Shown: piece after piece, positions 1 to 8,719 of the stretch | How the letters are laid out: every line of letters begins with the position of its first letter | Numbering within the stretch: position 1 is the first letter of the stretch | Origin: an uncultured Verrucomicrobiales bacterium | Lineage (GTDB): Bacteria; Verrucomicrobiota; Verrucomicrobiia; Verrucomicrobiales; Akkermansiaceae | Assembly: GCA_937934595.1 (NCBI GenBank) | Contig: CALGZA010000066.1 | Location: 1-53,128, forward strand | Length of the DNA: 53,128 nucleotides | Direction: 5' to 3' | Notes under the pieces: generated by a model | The model's input: only the letters and a program-made list of their open reading frames with translations | The model's database searches: none | What the model was told of the DNA's origin: nothing | Made by a program: the position numbers and the translations under genes

Positions 1-315
1 AACGGCGTATGAGACCATCTTGAATACCAACATTCACCTCGCTATTAAAAATAAGAAAAAAACATTCAGCCTAGCACTCTTCACAAACTATTTTCTTAGC
101 AAAATAGCCACTAACCTACAAATACCCCCACTCACAAAATAATTAAAAAGTTGAGGAATACACATGTAAAATGAAAATAACATGAAACTTGACCATACGT
201 ACATTCTCTGACTCTAACCTTTTCTCTTTAAACAAATAGAAGTTAAAAATCAAACACTCACTGCTTGATTTCTAATTTCTAAATGAAACACGTAGTCTAG
301 GTGCTGCCCCCAGTA

Positions 316-336
316 GTAGCGGTTTTGGAAACCGCT
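316..336 (+). repeat. REP-like GTAG hairpin
   Basis: A GTAG tetranucleotide (316-319) runs directly into the perfect inverted repeat AGCGGTTT / AAACCGCT (318-325 and 329-336, 3-nt loop). GTAG followed by a palindrome is the layout of REP sequences recognised by RAYT/IS200-like transposases. Only a single copy of this stem is visible in the window, so the REP assignment rests on layout. Confidence 0.4.
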
Positions 337-540
337 CTGCATGCTGATGCCCTACGTATTTAAATAAATCGACTCACTAACTCTCATAATAAACTACTAT
401 GATTCAATTAGAATCGCCATCACCTTTACTATCCTGTGCTGATTCAACAGCTGCGATTTAGATGGTGTTATACCGTCATTCGCTCTCGTAGTTTGTTTTT
501 ATTATTTATATACAGGCTGGCCTCATCGGATCTTGAATCA

Positions 541-726
541 CTAAACATTATAAATATGATCAGTAAGTCGATTTTTCATTTTTAAGAAACGAACACCCTT
601 GCCGCTCAACTTCTGAGCCACAGCCGCAGGATTTCTCTGACGGTCGTTTTGGTGATTCAGGCTCACCTCCCAATGGATACCTTTTAGACACAAAATATAA
701 CTATCAATAAATGTATTATTAACTAG
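541..726 (-). pseudogene. Decayed coding remnant, 61 codons
   Basis: On the - strand a frame stays open between two stops and reads as protein-like, including GIHWEVSLNHQNDRQRNPAA and then GKGVRFLKMKNRLTDH. It has no start codon except a Met about 12 codons before its end, and nothing continues it on either side. The composition (Trp, balanced polar residues, Arg/Asp pairs) looks like real protein rather than noise. The HW and DRQR spacing loosely recalls the C-terminal part of some transposases, but I do not recognise the family. It is best treated as a fragment of a gene lost to deletion. Confidence 0.35.
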
Positions 727-837
727 TTAATTAGACATAGGTCTCCCTATACTTGACTTTTTACATCTAAAATTGTAACCTTTCTTTATCGTAGATTGAT
801 TGCTATTTAGACTATTTGTCAGTGATCTAATCCGAGG

Positions 838-867
838 CCTTCACCAGTTGCCGCTGGTGGAGGCTAC
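838..867 (-). repeat. REP-like GTAG hairpin
   Basis: Read on the - strand, GTAG (867-864) is followed immediately by CCTCCACCAG, a 6-nt loop and CTGGTGAAGG. The 10-bp stem has one T-G wobble. The layout is the same as at 316-336 but with a different stem sequence and the opposite orientation. It is consistent with a REP-type element. Confidence 0.4.
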
Positions 868-1017
868 CTCAATATCTTGCTATATATATTTGTTATAAAT
901 TCTCTGTTTTTCAGACGCTCTTAAGCGCCTTCATTTTTTCCTTACATGTTCTATTTAATTAATAATCCTTCCTATTTTCTTCCCTTCCTTCTCCTAAGAA
1001 TTGACCATTCAGGGCAA

Positions 1018-1050
1018 TAAAAAACTCGCTTCTTATTTAGAGAGCGAGTC
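1018..1050 (-). terminator. Rho-independent terminator (- strand)
   Basis: On the - strand ACTCGCT and AGCGAGT (1043-1049 and 1024-1030) form a 7-bp stem around a 12-nt loop, followed by a run of T (1019-1024 read as A on +). It sits 35 bases past the stop of the 75-aa ORF at 1085-1312 and would end a transcript coming from the right. Confidence 0.7.
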
Positions 1051-1084
1051 AGTATAGTTCCTAGTAATATAAGGTTTTTTTAAT

Positions 1085-1312
1085 CTATACTGATCCCCTG
1101 CCTCCCTGGTTAAATTTATGTTTCATCTCAGGTTTGAGGTTCTCCGCTGTATACATCACAGCAGATATTTCACTTCGCTCAGATCTCCCAGGAATAGAAC
1201 AAATACCACGCCATCTCAGCTTACTCACTATACCTGCACAAATCCCCGCTAGGGAATTGATACAAGACTGAGCGTCTTGAGTGGTTGTTAGTATGGTTAT
1301 TGTCGTTAACAT
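1085..1312 (-). CDS. Small hypothetical protein, 75 aa
   Basis: I do not recognise this protein. It opens with a Thr/Ile-rich stretch (MLTTITILTTTQ), has Cys at about residues 17, 25 and 38, and ends in a basic, Gly-rich tail (NQGGRGSV). The start is preceded at a short distance by AAAGAGAAACC, a weak purine-rich ribosome site. A good terminator lies 35 bases downstream, so the region is probably transcribed, either alone or as the tail of the 838-aa gene 131 bases upstream. The Thr/Ile start resembles a threonine attenuation leader, but no thr gene follows. It could be non-coding. Confidence 0.35.
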   Translation of the reverse strand: MLTTITILTTTQDAQSCINSLAGICAGIVSKLRWRGICSIPGRSERSEISAVMYTAENLKPEMKHKFNQGGRGSV

Positions 1313-1443
1313 GGTTTCTCTTTAAGTTGATGAAGGCTAGCACAGTTCTAAATAAATAGCAAGACAAAACTATATCTTTTTTTCACAAAGATCTCTTAGA
1401 AAATTTAAAATCCACTCAAGTAAAGATATAGCAACGAATACTC

Positions 1444-3960
1444 TCACATCCTACCCTGCTTTTTTGCTTCAGTCTCATTGTGCTTCTCAGGAACCCAGAT
1501 ACCATCATCATACCAATCTCGTGTTACTACAGTCTCAATTTCATACTCATGCTGATCTTGAATACTCAAACCCAACTGATCTGAAAACTGCTGATTTACG
1601 CGAGCAAAACATGCTTGTATCAATTCCTTACCATATCCGTGATCCGCATGATACACCATAAAACATGCCAACTTCCTTTCCTTAGTTATCGCCAATAATT
1701 GCCTTGCTATAAACTTGCCTTCCTCATCATGCATATACAAAACCCGCTTATTTACATCTAGCGCATTAGCTATCGCAGAATGCTGGTTACACCCACCGAT
1801 CGATAGACAACTGTGAACATAGGTGCCCATTTTCAAAATCTCATCAAACCTTGATTCTGTCTGAACACATACCTCACCAATAGAAGGCAACTGCTCCCTA
1901 ACAGTAATCCCCATCAACCAGACTGCAGGCCGCCAAAAAGATAGAGGCCGCTTTAACCAAGAAATATTAGAAGGGTGCAATAATCGTGTAACATCACCAC
2001 CACGCTGATGCCTCTCCAGAGCACGTTTTCCTGCGCGTCGATTATGGCTAGCACTAGATACAATAGAAACCGTATGTGCATCAGTTTCAAAACTACTCAT
2101 CTCATCAACTACCCTCTCTCTGATCATAGAAAACAACATCCGCATCTCCCCTACCTCAAGTTTTCTCTGCTCTTTTAACAGGACTTCTTCCCTAAGATTC
2201 TCTCCCATTTTACCTTCTCTAATGGAGGCCATTAACTTCGTCGGCAACTCAACGGACCCATACTCGCTAGAGTGATATTCCATCATAGCACACCTCTGCT
2301 TCTTATCTCCTGAATCAATCCCATAAAGAGGGTGATACTCTACCCACTGGAAAACATCTTTCAGTAAATGCCCTGGTAACAAACCCACCTCGCGGACGGC
2401 TTTAAGCGTATCGCTCGGGGCAGCATTTAAGCCTCGTATGACTGTCATTATAAACCCTCTATCGAAACGGATGATCTTATTCAGCCCCTCTAACAATATC
2501 TCCCCCCTATTCTGAGAACGAAAATAACGATCCAAATGCTGCCAACCATGTTGCCCCAACTCATCAAGAAAAACCTTTCCCAAAGACTCATCCTGTATTC
2601 TATTTAATAACTCATCTACATCACTCTTAGGCTCCATTTTACTTGAACACGCTGTCATAACCAGCCTCATCCTCACCTCACATCCTTCAGAACACTCCTC
2701 ACTCCCATATTGAAAATATAACAAATCCCCTAACTTGTCATAGAAATCAGCATCTACTAATGAAAAAGCTTCAGCAGATTTATCTGCATACCACTCTAAT
2801 GATTTCACATCACTGTCCATGTAGTAACACTGTTTCCTCATCAGCGTTATGAAGCGCCGGCTTCTCTCCTCATCAAGCTCGTAATAAAGGATACAACTGT
2901 ATACATAACCCCAGAGTGAAGAATCAAATCTACCCTGCCAGAGTAGAGTAGCTTCATCCCCCTTCATAAAAACTAAAAGCGGCTCTACTGCAGAAAAATC
3001 ATCTAACCCCTCTATACTACAATAAGCATCTCCACTCTTCAGTCCTATCTCCCACTCTATCTCTAAAAGACACCTTATCCTAGCAGCCGACATACCTCGT
3101 AATAGTAAAGTAACAAATCGACTAACACGCTCCTCACCTCCTATCACTCTAGACTCATAAAATAAATAACTAATAATAGCAGCAACGTTATCTTCAACTA
3201 CACCATGAGATACCCCCTTATCGATTAAGGTCAGCAGAAGAGAGTTACCATCGTTAACATCCAAAGCAAGTAGAGAATCCAGCCAGCTCCTCAGGGAGCG
3301 ACTATTACTAAAAGCAAACAATACCTTGCCTGCCAACCCACTATGAAGTCGCTCCCAGTCATCGCACATCACCCTAGACTCCAAAAAGTCAAACTCATCC
3401 AACCACGGCATCAAACCAGATAAATGATATCCAGATATCTCATCGGCACCTAACTCAGATGTCCATCCAAAAAGACGTAACAACTCCACGCCCACTTCCC
3501 CTAAATTATAAGGATTAAATTCAAGAAGCAACCTACGTTTATCACTGCTGATCTCCATCGATTTTATCACCTCTTCCCAATAGACCGATAAATCTAACAA
3601 AATTTGACATGTTAGTTTCTTGTCACATAGATATGACCTAATGTCTCCAGCTATCAATAGTCTATCCGTGTAACACTCACAAGGATTCACACATGTATTC
3701 AACAACACCTCCAGGATATCCCGTAACGTAGCAGCACTCATATCACCATCTCTCAGAGAATACCATGATGCACAGAATGACTGAATATCAACACCATCCC
3801 CTCTGGTATCGATCATATTCTCGTGAGATACCCTCTGCTCATCACAGAACATAACCCTCTTCTTTGCTTTCCTCTTTTGCTTTACAGCCATCAACTTTAT
3901 ACCTGCTGACCAACGCGTCAATTTATGAGGATGACGCACAACCTTTGAAAATCGTTTCAT
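1444..3960 (-). CDS. Large protein of unknown function, 838 aa
   Basis: I do not recognise a named family. The N-terminus is strongly basic (KQKRKAKKR at about residues 27-35), so nucleic-acid contact is possible. The middle 600 residues look like helical, Leu-rich solenoid sequence. The last 150 residues hold the most structured block: GTYVHSCLSIGGCNQHSA, then NALDVNKRVLYMHDEEGK, FIARQLLAITKE and a closing acidic/Trp patch. This Cys/His plus 'vNKrVlY..d..GkfiaRqLlA' pattern is weakly reminiscent of PcfJ-like domains. Met at 3960 is the first Met and directly precedes basic residues. It is transcribed divergently from the SNF2 gene across a 339-base gap. Confidence 0.75.
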   Translation of the reverse strand: MKRFSKVVRHPHKLTRWSAGIKLMAVKQKRKAKKRVMFCDEQRVSHENMIDTRGDGVDIQSFCASWYSLRDGDMSAATLRDILEVLLNTCVNPCECYTDRLLIAGDIRSYLCDKKLTCQILLDLSVYWEEVIKSMEISSDKRRLLLEFNPYNLGEVGVELLRLFGWTSELGADEISGYHLSGLMPWLDEFDFLESRVMCDDWERLHSGLAGKVLFAFSNSRSLRSWLDSLLALDVNDGNSLLLTLIDKGVSHGVVEDNVAAIISYLFYESRVIGGEERVSRFVTLLLRGMSAARIRCLLEIEWEIGLKSGDAYCSIEGLDDFSAVEPLLVFMKGDEATLLWQGRFDSSLWGYVYSCILYYELDEERSRRFITLMRKQCYYMDSDVKSLEWYADKSAEAFSLVDADFYDKLGDLLYFQYGSEECSEGCEVRMRLVMTACSSKMEPKSDVDELLNRIQDESLGKVFLDELGQHGWQHLDRYFRSQNRGEILLEGLNKIIRFDRGFIMTVIRGLNAAPSDTLKAVREVGLLPGHLLKDVFQWVEYHPLYGIDSGDKKQRCAMMEYHSSEYGSVELPTKLMASIREGKMGENLREEVLLKEQRKLEVGEMRMLFSMIRERVVDEMSSFETDAHTVSIVSSASHNRRAGKRALERHQRGGDVTRLLHPSNISWLKRPLSFWRPAVWLMGITVREQLPSIGEVCVQTESRFDEILKMGTYVHSCLSIGGCNQHSAIANALDVNKRVLYMHDEEGKFIARQLLAITKERKLACFMVYHADHGYGKELIQACFARVNQQFSDQLGLSIQDQHEYEIETVVTRDWYDDGIWVPEKHNETEAKKQGRM

Positions 3961-4299
3961 ATATCTAATACATAGTTGCTCTGAACAACGACACTATAAG
4001 GCCGTGTTACAAATGAATGTCCTTGCTTTTAACTAACAAAGACGAATCTCAGACTTAGGCACTGAATCAGTGAACTGAGATAGTCGAATAGCGATGATTA
4101 CACACATATAAAAATCGCGCTATAGATGAAGAGAATCAGATAAACCCTCAAAAAAGCCAGATCAAATATGCGATGTAAGCAAAGCACTAATATACTTTTT
4201 AATGAACATAGTTACTAAATTACATTAAATTTCTATTTGCGCAATCTAACAAATAATATTCCACTTTGATCACACCTCCAAGCATGCTAGTTCTCACGT
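3961..4299. other. Divergent intergenic region
   Basis: A 339-base gap between the divergent 838-aa gene (-) and the SNF2 gene (+), so promoters for both should lie here. It is AT-rich, with several TATAAT-like runs that cannot be ranked by eye. The only distinct structure is a nested dyad at 4046-4081, listed separately. Confidence 0.5.
4046..4081. repeat. Nested inverted repeat (possible operator)
   Basis: The outer arms ATCTCAG (4046-4052) and CTGAGAT (4075-4081) enclose the inner dyad CACTG-AAT-CAGTG (4060-4072). A two-tier palindrome in a divergent promoter region suggests a binding site for a dimeric regulator or a structured leader. No T-run follows, so it is not a terminator. Confidence 0.4.
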
Positions 4300-6942
4300 G
4301 TGAGCATGACCAAACAAAACGTAACAGAATTCTTACAACAGGAAGAGTGGAAAAAAGCATTCAGTGCAAGCGCCCTTTCCAACGGAAAAAAAATTGCTCA
4401 TAGCAGGCTAGTGGCCCAAGCCACTGCAAATAGCCTAGATACCGGAGACGTCGAATTAATAGGCTATGTCATCAATAAAGACGGACATCAACACGAAGCC
4501 ATTATCGCACTATGGAAAGAGAACGACGCAATCATGTTAGATGCATCATGCTCATGCGATCAACAAATCAACTGCCACCACAGCGCCGCAACTCTCATTC
4601 ATCTTGCCCGCGGCAATGGTGAACGCCTTGATAAAGCATTCGGTGATGTAGTCGGAGAAATACCACAACAAAATCTAACAACAAACATATCAGAAAATAC
4701 GCGGATCAACGAAAAAAGTATTAACAACAACAACCTAACATTCCTTCTTCGCATAGAACGAAAACCAGCAGGAGAAAGGCTCGCTTACCTTCCAGACATC
4801 TACGCACACGCATACGCTAAATATAATGATCAAATTTACACCCTAGACCCATCTGGCAATGTCCATCCCCCTCGCGACCGATCCGCAGAAATGCAAGCCC
4901 TCCAAACTCTATACGCCCTTGACCTCATCCCAGGAGCAGAAGAACCTCCACCCACGCTTAAAAAATTAGCGCATCCACCACACAAAGGCACACTTTTCGC
5001 TCCTGATAAACAACAATGGTCACACCCAGATTTCTACTGGCAACGATTCCAACACCAAGCAATCCCCGCCCTAGAAAAACGTGGCTGGACCATTCAGCTT
5101 TCACCACACGTTGGCCTGAAACCCCTCATCTTCAAAACAGATACCTGGAAAGCCGAAATAGTCGAAGAAGGAAAAGGCTGGTTCAACCTATCCGCAGGAT
5201 TCGAAATCGATGGTGAAAAATTCGAACTCCAACCAATCCTAGCTACACTCCTAGATAATAACTTCCTCGAACTCACTCAAGACCTGCCATCAGGACAAGA
5301 ATTCCTCGTCTTCCTCCCTGATGGAAGAGGACTCGCTCTTCCAGTAGGAAGATTCCGCCACATCCTCACCACGCTCGGCCAAATCCTCGAATTCAACTTC
5401 ACCGATGGCCCCATCAAATTGCAGAAACTAGAAGCAGCTCTCCTCGCAGGCGACGATGAAATAGATATCGAAGCTCCTGACGACATCGAACAAATCGCAG
5501 AAAAAATCATGTCGGCTCAGAAAATCAACACAGTACCACTGCCTCTCGGACTCAAAGCCACACTGCGTTCATACCAACTAGACGGCTTTTATTGGATGCA
5601 GTTCCTTTCCAGTTCAAACTTCAACGGCATCCTAGCCGATGACATGGGCCTTGGAAAAACCCTCCAAACACTAACCCACATCCTCGCAGAAAAAGAATCA
5701 GGCCGAGACCAAGGCCTACCCTCTCTCGTTGTCGCCCCAACAAGCGTCGTAGTCAATTGGCAACGTGAAGCAGCTAAATTCGCCCCATCACTCAAAGTCC
5801 TCATCCTACAAGGAGCTCAGCGCCACAAAAAATTCAATCAAATAGCAACATCTGACATCATCCTAAGCTCATTCGCTCTCATCCCCAGAGACCTTGAAAA
5901 CTTCAAAAAACACCACTTCCACCAAATCATCCTCGACGAAGCTCAGCACATCAAAAACCCCTCAGCCAAAATCTCACAAGCCGTCAGAGAACTTAAATCT
6001 AACCACCGCCTGTGCCTCTCAGGAACACCAATAGAAAATCACTTAGGCGAACTATGGAGCCAGTTTTCATTCCTCATGCCCGGACTCCTAGGTTCATCAG
6101 AAAGCTTCAACGAAAACTTCAGAAACCCCATCGAAAAAGAACACAACGAATCCAAACGTAACCTACTCAACGCAAAAGTAGGACCTCTCATCCTCAGAAG
6201 AACAAAAAACGACGTAGCGAAAGAACTACCCCCAAAAACAGAAATCCTTCACACTATCGAGCTACACACTGACCAAAAAGACCTATACGAAACAGTGCGC
6301 TCTACTATGGATAAACAAGTGCGACAAGCCATCATCGCCCGCGGCGGACAAGCTCAGATTGTCTTCCTAGACGCTCTGCTAAAACTAAGACAGATCTGCT
6401 GCCACCCCAGCCTTCTCTCTCAAAGCAATGATGCATCACAATCAGCTAAGTTTGACTACCTCATACAACTACTCGATACCCTCAGAAAAGAAAACCACCG
6501 CGTCCTCATCTTCTCACAGTTCACCTCCATGCTCAGCCTCATAGAAGACCACCTCAACCAAGAAAGCATCAGCTACCTCATCCTAACAGGCGCCACCAAA
6601 GACAGACAATCACTCGTAGAAAGATTCCAAGGCGGCGAAGCTGAAATCTTCCTTATATCCCTTAAAGCCGGTGGCACGGGACTAACCCTAACAGGAGCCG
6701 ATACCGTCATCCATTACGACCCATGGTGGAACCCAGCAGCCGAAAATCAAGCCACCGACAGAGCCTACAGAATCGGCCAAGATAAACCTGTAATGGTCCA
6801 CAAGCTCATCTGCCAAGGCACAGTCGAAGAACGCATCCAGCAAATGCAAAAACGCAAAAACACCCTAGCCGACAACATCTTAGACGGAAGCACACACTCC
6901 ATCGATCTAAACGAAGAAACAATGAAAAAACTCTTAGAATAG
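4300..6942 (+). CDS. SWIM zinc-finger SNF2-family helicase
   Basis: A DNA-dependent ATPase of the SNF2/Rad54 superfamily 2 class, expected to remodel protein-DNA complexes. Residues about 83-100 carry a SWIM finger (CSC...CHH...H). The helicase core has Walker A DDMGLGKT at about 447-454, the DEAQ box at about 546-549, SGTPIENH, and the C-terminal motifs FSQFTSML, KAGGTGLTLT and DRAYRIGQ. At 880 aa it is near the usual size of bacterial SWIM-SNF2 proteins, which typically have an uncharacterised middle region before the core. The GTG at 4300 is the longest start; an ATG at 4306 is equally likely. No Shine-Dalgarno is seen. The gene stands alone and its biological role is not fixed by context. 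Confidence 0.93.
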   Translation: MSMTKQNVTEFLQQEEWKKAFSASALSNGKKIAHSRLVAQATANSLDTGDVELIGYVINKDGHQHEAIIALWKENDAIMLDASCSCDQQINCHHSAATLIHLARGNGERLDKAFGDVVGEIPQQNLTTNISENTRINEKSINNNNLTFLLRIERKPAGERLAYLPDIYAHAYAKYNDQIYTLDPSGNVHPPRDRSAEMQALQTLYALDLIPGAEEPPPTLKKLAHPPHKGTLFAPDKQQWSHPDFYWQRFQHQAIPALEKRGWTIQLSPHVGLKPLIFKTDTWKAEIVEEGKGWFNLSAGFEIDGEKFELQPILATLLDNNFLELTQDLPSGQEFLVFLPDGRGLALPVGRFRHILTTLGQILEFNFTDGPIKLQKLEAALLAGDDEIDIEAPDDIEQIAEKIMSAQKINTVPLPLGLKATLRSYQLDGFYWMQFLSSSNFNGILADDMGLGKTLQTLTHILAEKESGRDQGLPSLVVAPTSVVVNWQREAAKFAPSLKVLILQGAQRHKKFNQIATSDIILSSFALIPRDLENFKKHHFHQIILDEAQHIKNPSAKISQAVRELKSNHRLCLSGTPIENHLGELWSQFSFLMPGLLGSSESFNENFRNPIEKEHNESKRNLLNAKVGPLILRRTKNDVAKELPPKTEILHTIELHTDQKDLYETVRSTMDKQVRQAIIARGGQAQIVFLDALLKLRQICCHPSLLSQSNDASQSAKFDYLIQLLDTLRKENHRVLIFSQFTSMLSLIEDHLNQESISYLILTGATKDRQSLVERFQGGEAEIFLISLKAGGTGLTLTGADTVIHYDPWWNPAAENQATDRAYRIGQDKPVMVHKLICQGTVEERIQQMQKRKNTLADNILDGSTHSIDLNEETMKKLLE

Positions 6943-7063
6943 AATAATCAACATCATACAGCGCATAAAGCCCACGCATTATATCACCATTCAAATACAA
7001 CCGCTCACATTCTATATGCCTTATCACATCTAACACCACACGAGCCTTTGAATCCTCTGCGCC

Positions 7064-7255
7064 TTAATGAATCTCAGATAAAAATACCGACCTATACTTA
7101 AGACGTTTCTTACCCTTATTTCTAAGATATTTAGTATGCTTATTAGCCACAACCTCACAAAGATAACCATGAACACACCGCACAGCACGTAAAGCTTCGT
7201 TAAAATAATTTACACCAATACTGTAATACTCCCAACCAACAATAGCACAACCCAC
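7064..7255 (-). CDS. Small hypothetical ORF, 63 aa
   Basis: Overlaps the 3' end of the membrane-protein gene (7210-7704) by 46 bases in another frame. The part past the overlap (from NYFNEALRAVR through a basic KKRLKYR tail) reads like real protein, so it may be a separate tail gene. It could also be the frame-shifted C-terminus of the upstream gene. I do not recognise it. Confidence 0.25.
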   Translation of the reverse strand: MGCAIVGWEYYSIGVNYFNEALRAVRCVHGYLCEVVANKHTKYLRNKGKKRLKYRSVFLSEIH

Positions 7256-7704
7256 AGCAACACCGAGTAACGCAACTTTTTCCTCTCTCGTATACCTCTC
7301 ATCATGCGCAATAGCCCACTCACATAAAAAGCAAAACTATAAAAGAGCGCTAGTAAACCAACACAAAGCCCCAAAAATAAAATAAAATTCGACAGCATTA
7401 GCCCTACTATAAAAACCAACAAAACTACTACAGCATAAACTACTGCCAAAGCCAACAAACCAAAACACAGAAAACACACAACAACACCAACGGCGTGCAG
7501 CAACCACGGTAAAGCATAGTCAAATTCCGGCACATCATCCTCACCAGCTGCTAACTCAGATACAATCACCGTAAAGCCCATTATAGACAACGGCCCATAC
7601 AAATGCCCAGCATTCATATGAATCACCTCAGCATAATATCCCTCATCTACTTTCCTACTGGCATACAAACTAGCAGAAACCAAATCATCAAATCTAACTA
7701 ACAT
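7210..7704 (-). CDS. Hypothetical membrane protein, 164 aa
   Basis: I do not recognise the family. The first 65 residues are soluble and mixed (MLVRFDDLVSASLYASRKVD). Next come two long Val/Leu/Phe-rich blocks (about residues 66-130) that can hold three to four membrane spans, then a basic loop (MRGIRERKKLR) and a final span ending SITVLV. By the positive-inside rule the basic loop should be cytoplasmic. It lies 47 bases downstream of the Minf_1886-type gene, same strand, so the two may be cotranscribed. The start Met at 7704 has no clear ribosome site. Confidence 0.6.
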   Translation of the reverse strand: MLVRFDDLVSASLYASRKVDEGYYAEVIHMNAGHLYGPLSIMGFTVIVSELAAGEDDVPEFDYALPWLLHAVGVVVCFLCFGLLALAVVYAVVVLLVFIVGLMLSNFILFLGLCVGLLALFYSFAFYVSGLLRMMRGIRERKKLRYSVLLWVVLLLVGSITVLV

Positions 7705-7751
7705 ATATTTATAGTGCTTTTCCCATTGAAAATAAAATACTTAATATAAAA

Positions 7752-8147
7752 TCAAGACACCCCACACTTCGGTAAAAAAGGAGCTACAAACGCATTCTCA
7801 AAAGTATAAATCTCTACGAAATCCTCCTCACGGTCATTATCCTGCTTACCAAAAGCACCCTCCTGAATCAGCAAAAACACCATATCTCCAATATCAGCAC
7901 AACGATGAATCCCCCACTCATTGAATAATGTCGCAGCCATAGGGCCAAACTCCTTCAATGCCAAATCCCTAAATCCATACAATAATTGCTCAGCTGTCAC
8001 ATGCTTCGAATGCTCCTCCGTCTCGTCAGAAGCCTCCTGAACCGTATAATCCAGTGCCTCTTTCAAAAACAAAAAAGCCTCCGGCTCAAAACGCTTATCG
8101 CGAGTTATCACTCTTATTACAGCTTCTTTAAAATGCTCTTTGTGCAT
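7752..8147 (-). CDS. Minf_1886-family protein
   Basis: A 131-aa soluble protein matching my memory of the Minf_1886 family, a conserved hypothetical typical of Planctomycetes and Verrucomicrobia. Recognisable parts are an N-terminal helix running into RFEPEAFLFLKEALDYT, the central HVTAEQLLYGFRDLAL block, the FGPMAATLFNEWGIHRCADIG segment and the final MVFLLIQEGAFGKQDND. Function is unknown. Its presence supports a PVC-group host. The start is the only reasonable Met, and a 572-base AT-rich gap lies upstream. Confidence 0.8.
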   Translation of the reverse strand: MHKEHFKEAVIRVITRDKRFEPEAFLFLKEALDYTVQEASDETEEHSKHVTAEQLLYGFRDLALKEFGPMAATLFNEWGIHRCADIGDMVFLLIQEGAFGKQDNDREEDFVEIYTFENAFVAPFLPKCGVS

Positions 8148-8719
8148 AGACTAACCCTGCAAAGTATTCATTTTCCTGACAAGTGTTACTTTCAACAAGA
8201 GCATTATTTCTTCAAAAACAAAAGAGAACAAAAGCACCCCTAACTTGTGAATAACTTTTGAACAACCTCCTTAAAGCACTCTTTTTTAGTGAAAAATAAA
8301 TACTCACCTTCATCTCTTCTTACCTAGTAAATGAATATCGCATATTCAAAGTTGTTAATACAATACAACCACCAATGAAAAACCATTAACACATTAATAA
8401 TAAAGGAATTAAACTAAAATAAACCACCTCTAACCATGTTCTGCACAAGTTATTCACAAACAGAAATGACCTTTTAAAAAAAATTAGATAGAAAATGTTG
8501 ACCTTAAAATAAGCCCTAAAATAAAGGATTTCAGAGCCTATTAATTGTTTGTGAATAACTTGGTCATAAAAACCCTTATCACGAATCAACAACAAGTATT
8601 TAACATGCCGCTAATCCCAAATCAGACCAGATTACATTCCCCAGCATTCTTTATAATAGCCAAAATTAAAAAATACTGCCAATGATAATTCATAACATAA
8701 ATTTAACACTACAAAACAT
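8148..8719. other. AT-rich intergenic region with DnaA-box-like sites
   Basis: This 572-base non-coding gap between divergent genes (- to the left, nfeD + to the right) is very AT-rich. Short ORFs here are low-complexity and not credible. It contains three exact copies of TTATTCACA (see the next entry). Promoters for both flanking genes must also lie here, but none can be pinned down. Confidence 0.6.
8246..8558. promoter_or_regulatory. Three DnaA-box-like 9-mers
   Basis: TTATTCACA occurs at 8450-8458 on + and as its complement at 8246-8254 and 8550-8558. This matches the relaxed DnaA-box consensus TTATNCACA. The sites lie in an AT-rich, gene-free gap. The only other copy I noticed in the window is inside a coding region near 47330. 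GC skew does not switch sign here, which argues against a main replication origin. They may titrate DnaA or control a flanking gene. Confidence 0.4.

Larger units (their letters stand above)
1..1084. other. Gene-poor AT-rich region
   Basis: No convincing intact gene lies here. The stretch is AT-rich and much closer to balanced in G and C than the rest of the window. It holds two GTAG-headed hairpins (316-336 on +, 838-867 on -), a decayed open frame (541-726 on -) and a rho-independent terminator serving the - strand (1018-1050). Together with the transposase fragments at the other end of the window, this suggests a genomic scrap zone shaped by mobile elements, which is an inference. Confidence 0.6.

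Noticed and set aside
1277-1312. Threonine-attenuator leader peptide (MLTTITILTTT)
   Set aside because: No threonine or isoleucine synthesis gene follows; the hairpin downstream is a simple terminator without an alternative antiterminator that I can see.
8246-8558. Main chromosomal replication origin
   Set aside because: C exceeds G on the + strand to both sides, no dnaA, dnaN, gidA or parAB gene is nearby, and only three boxes are present.
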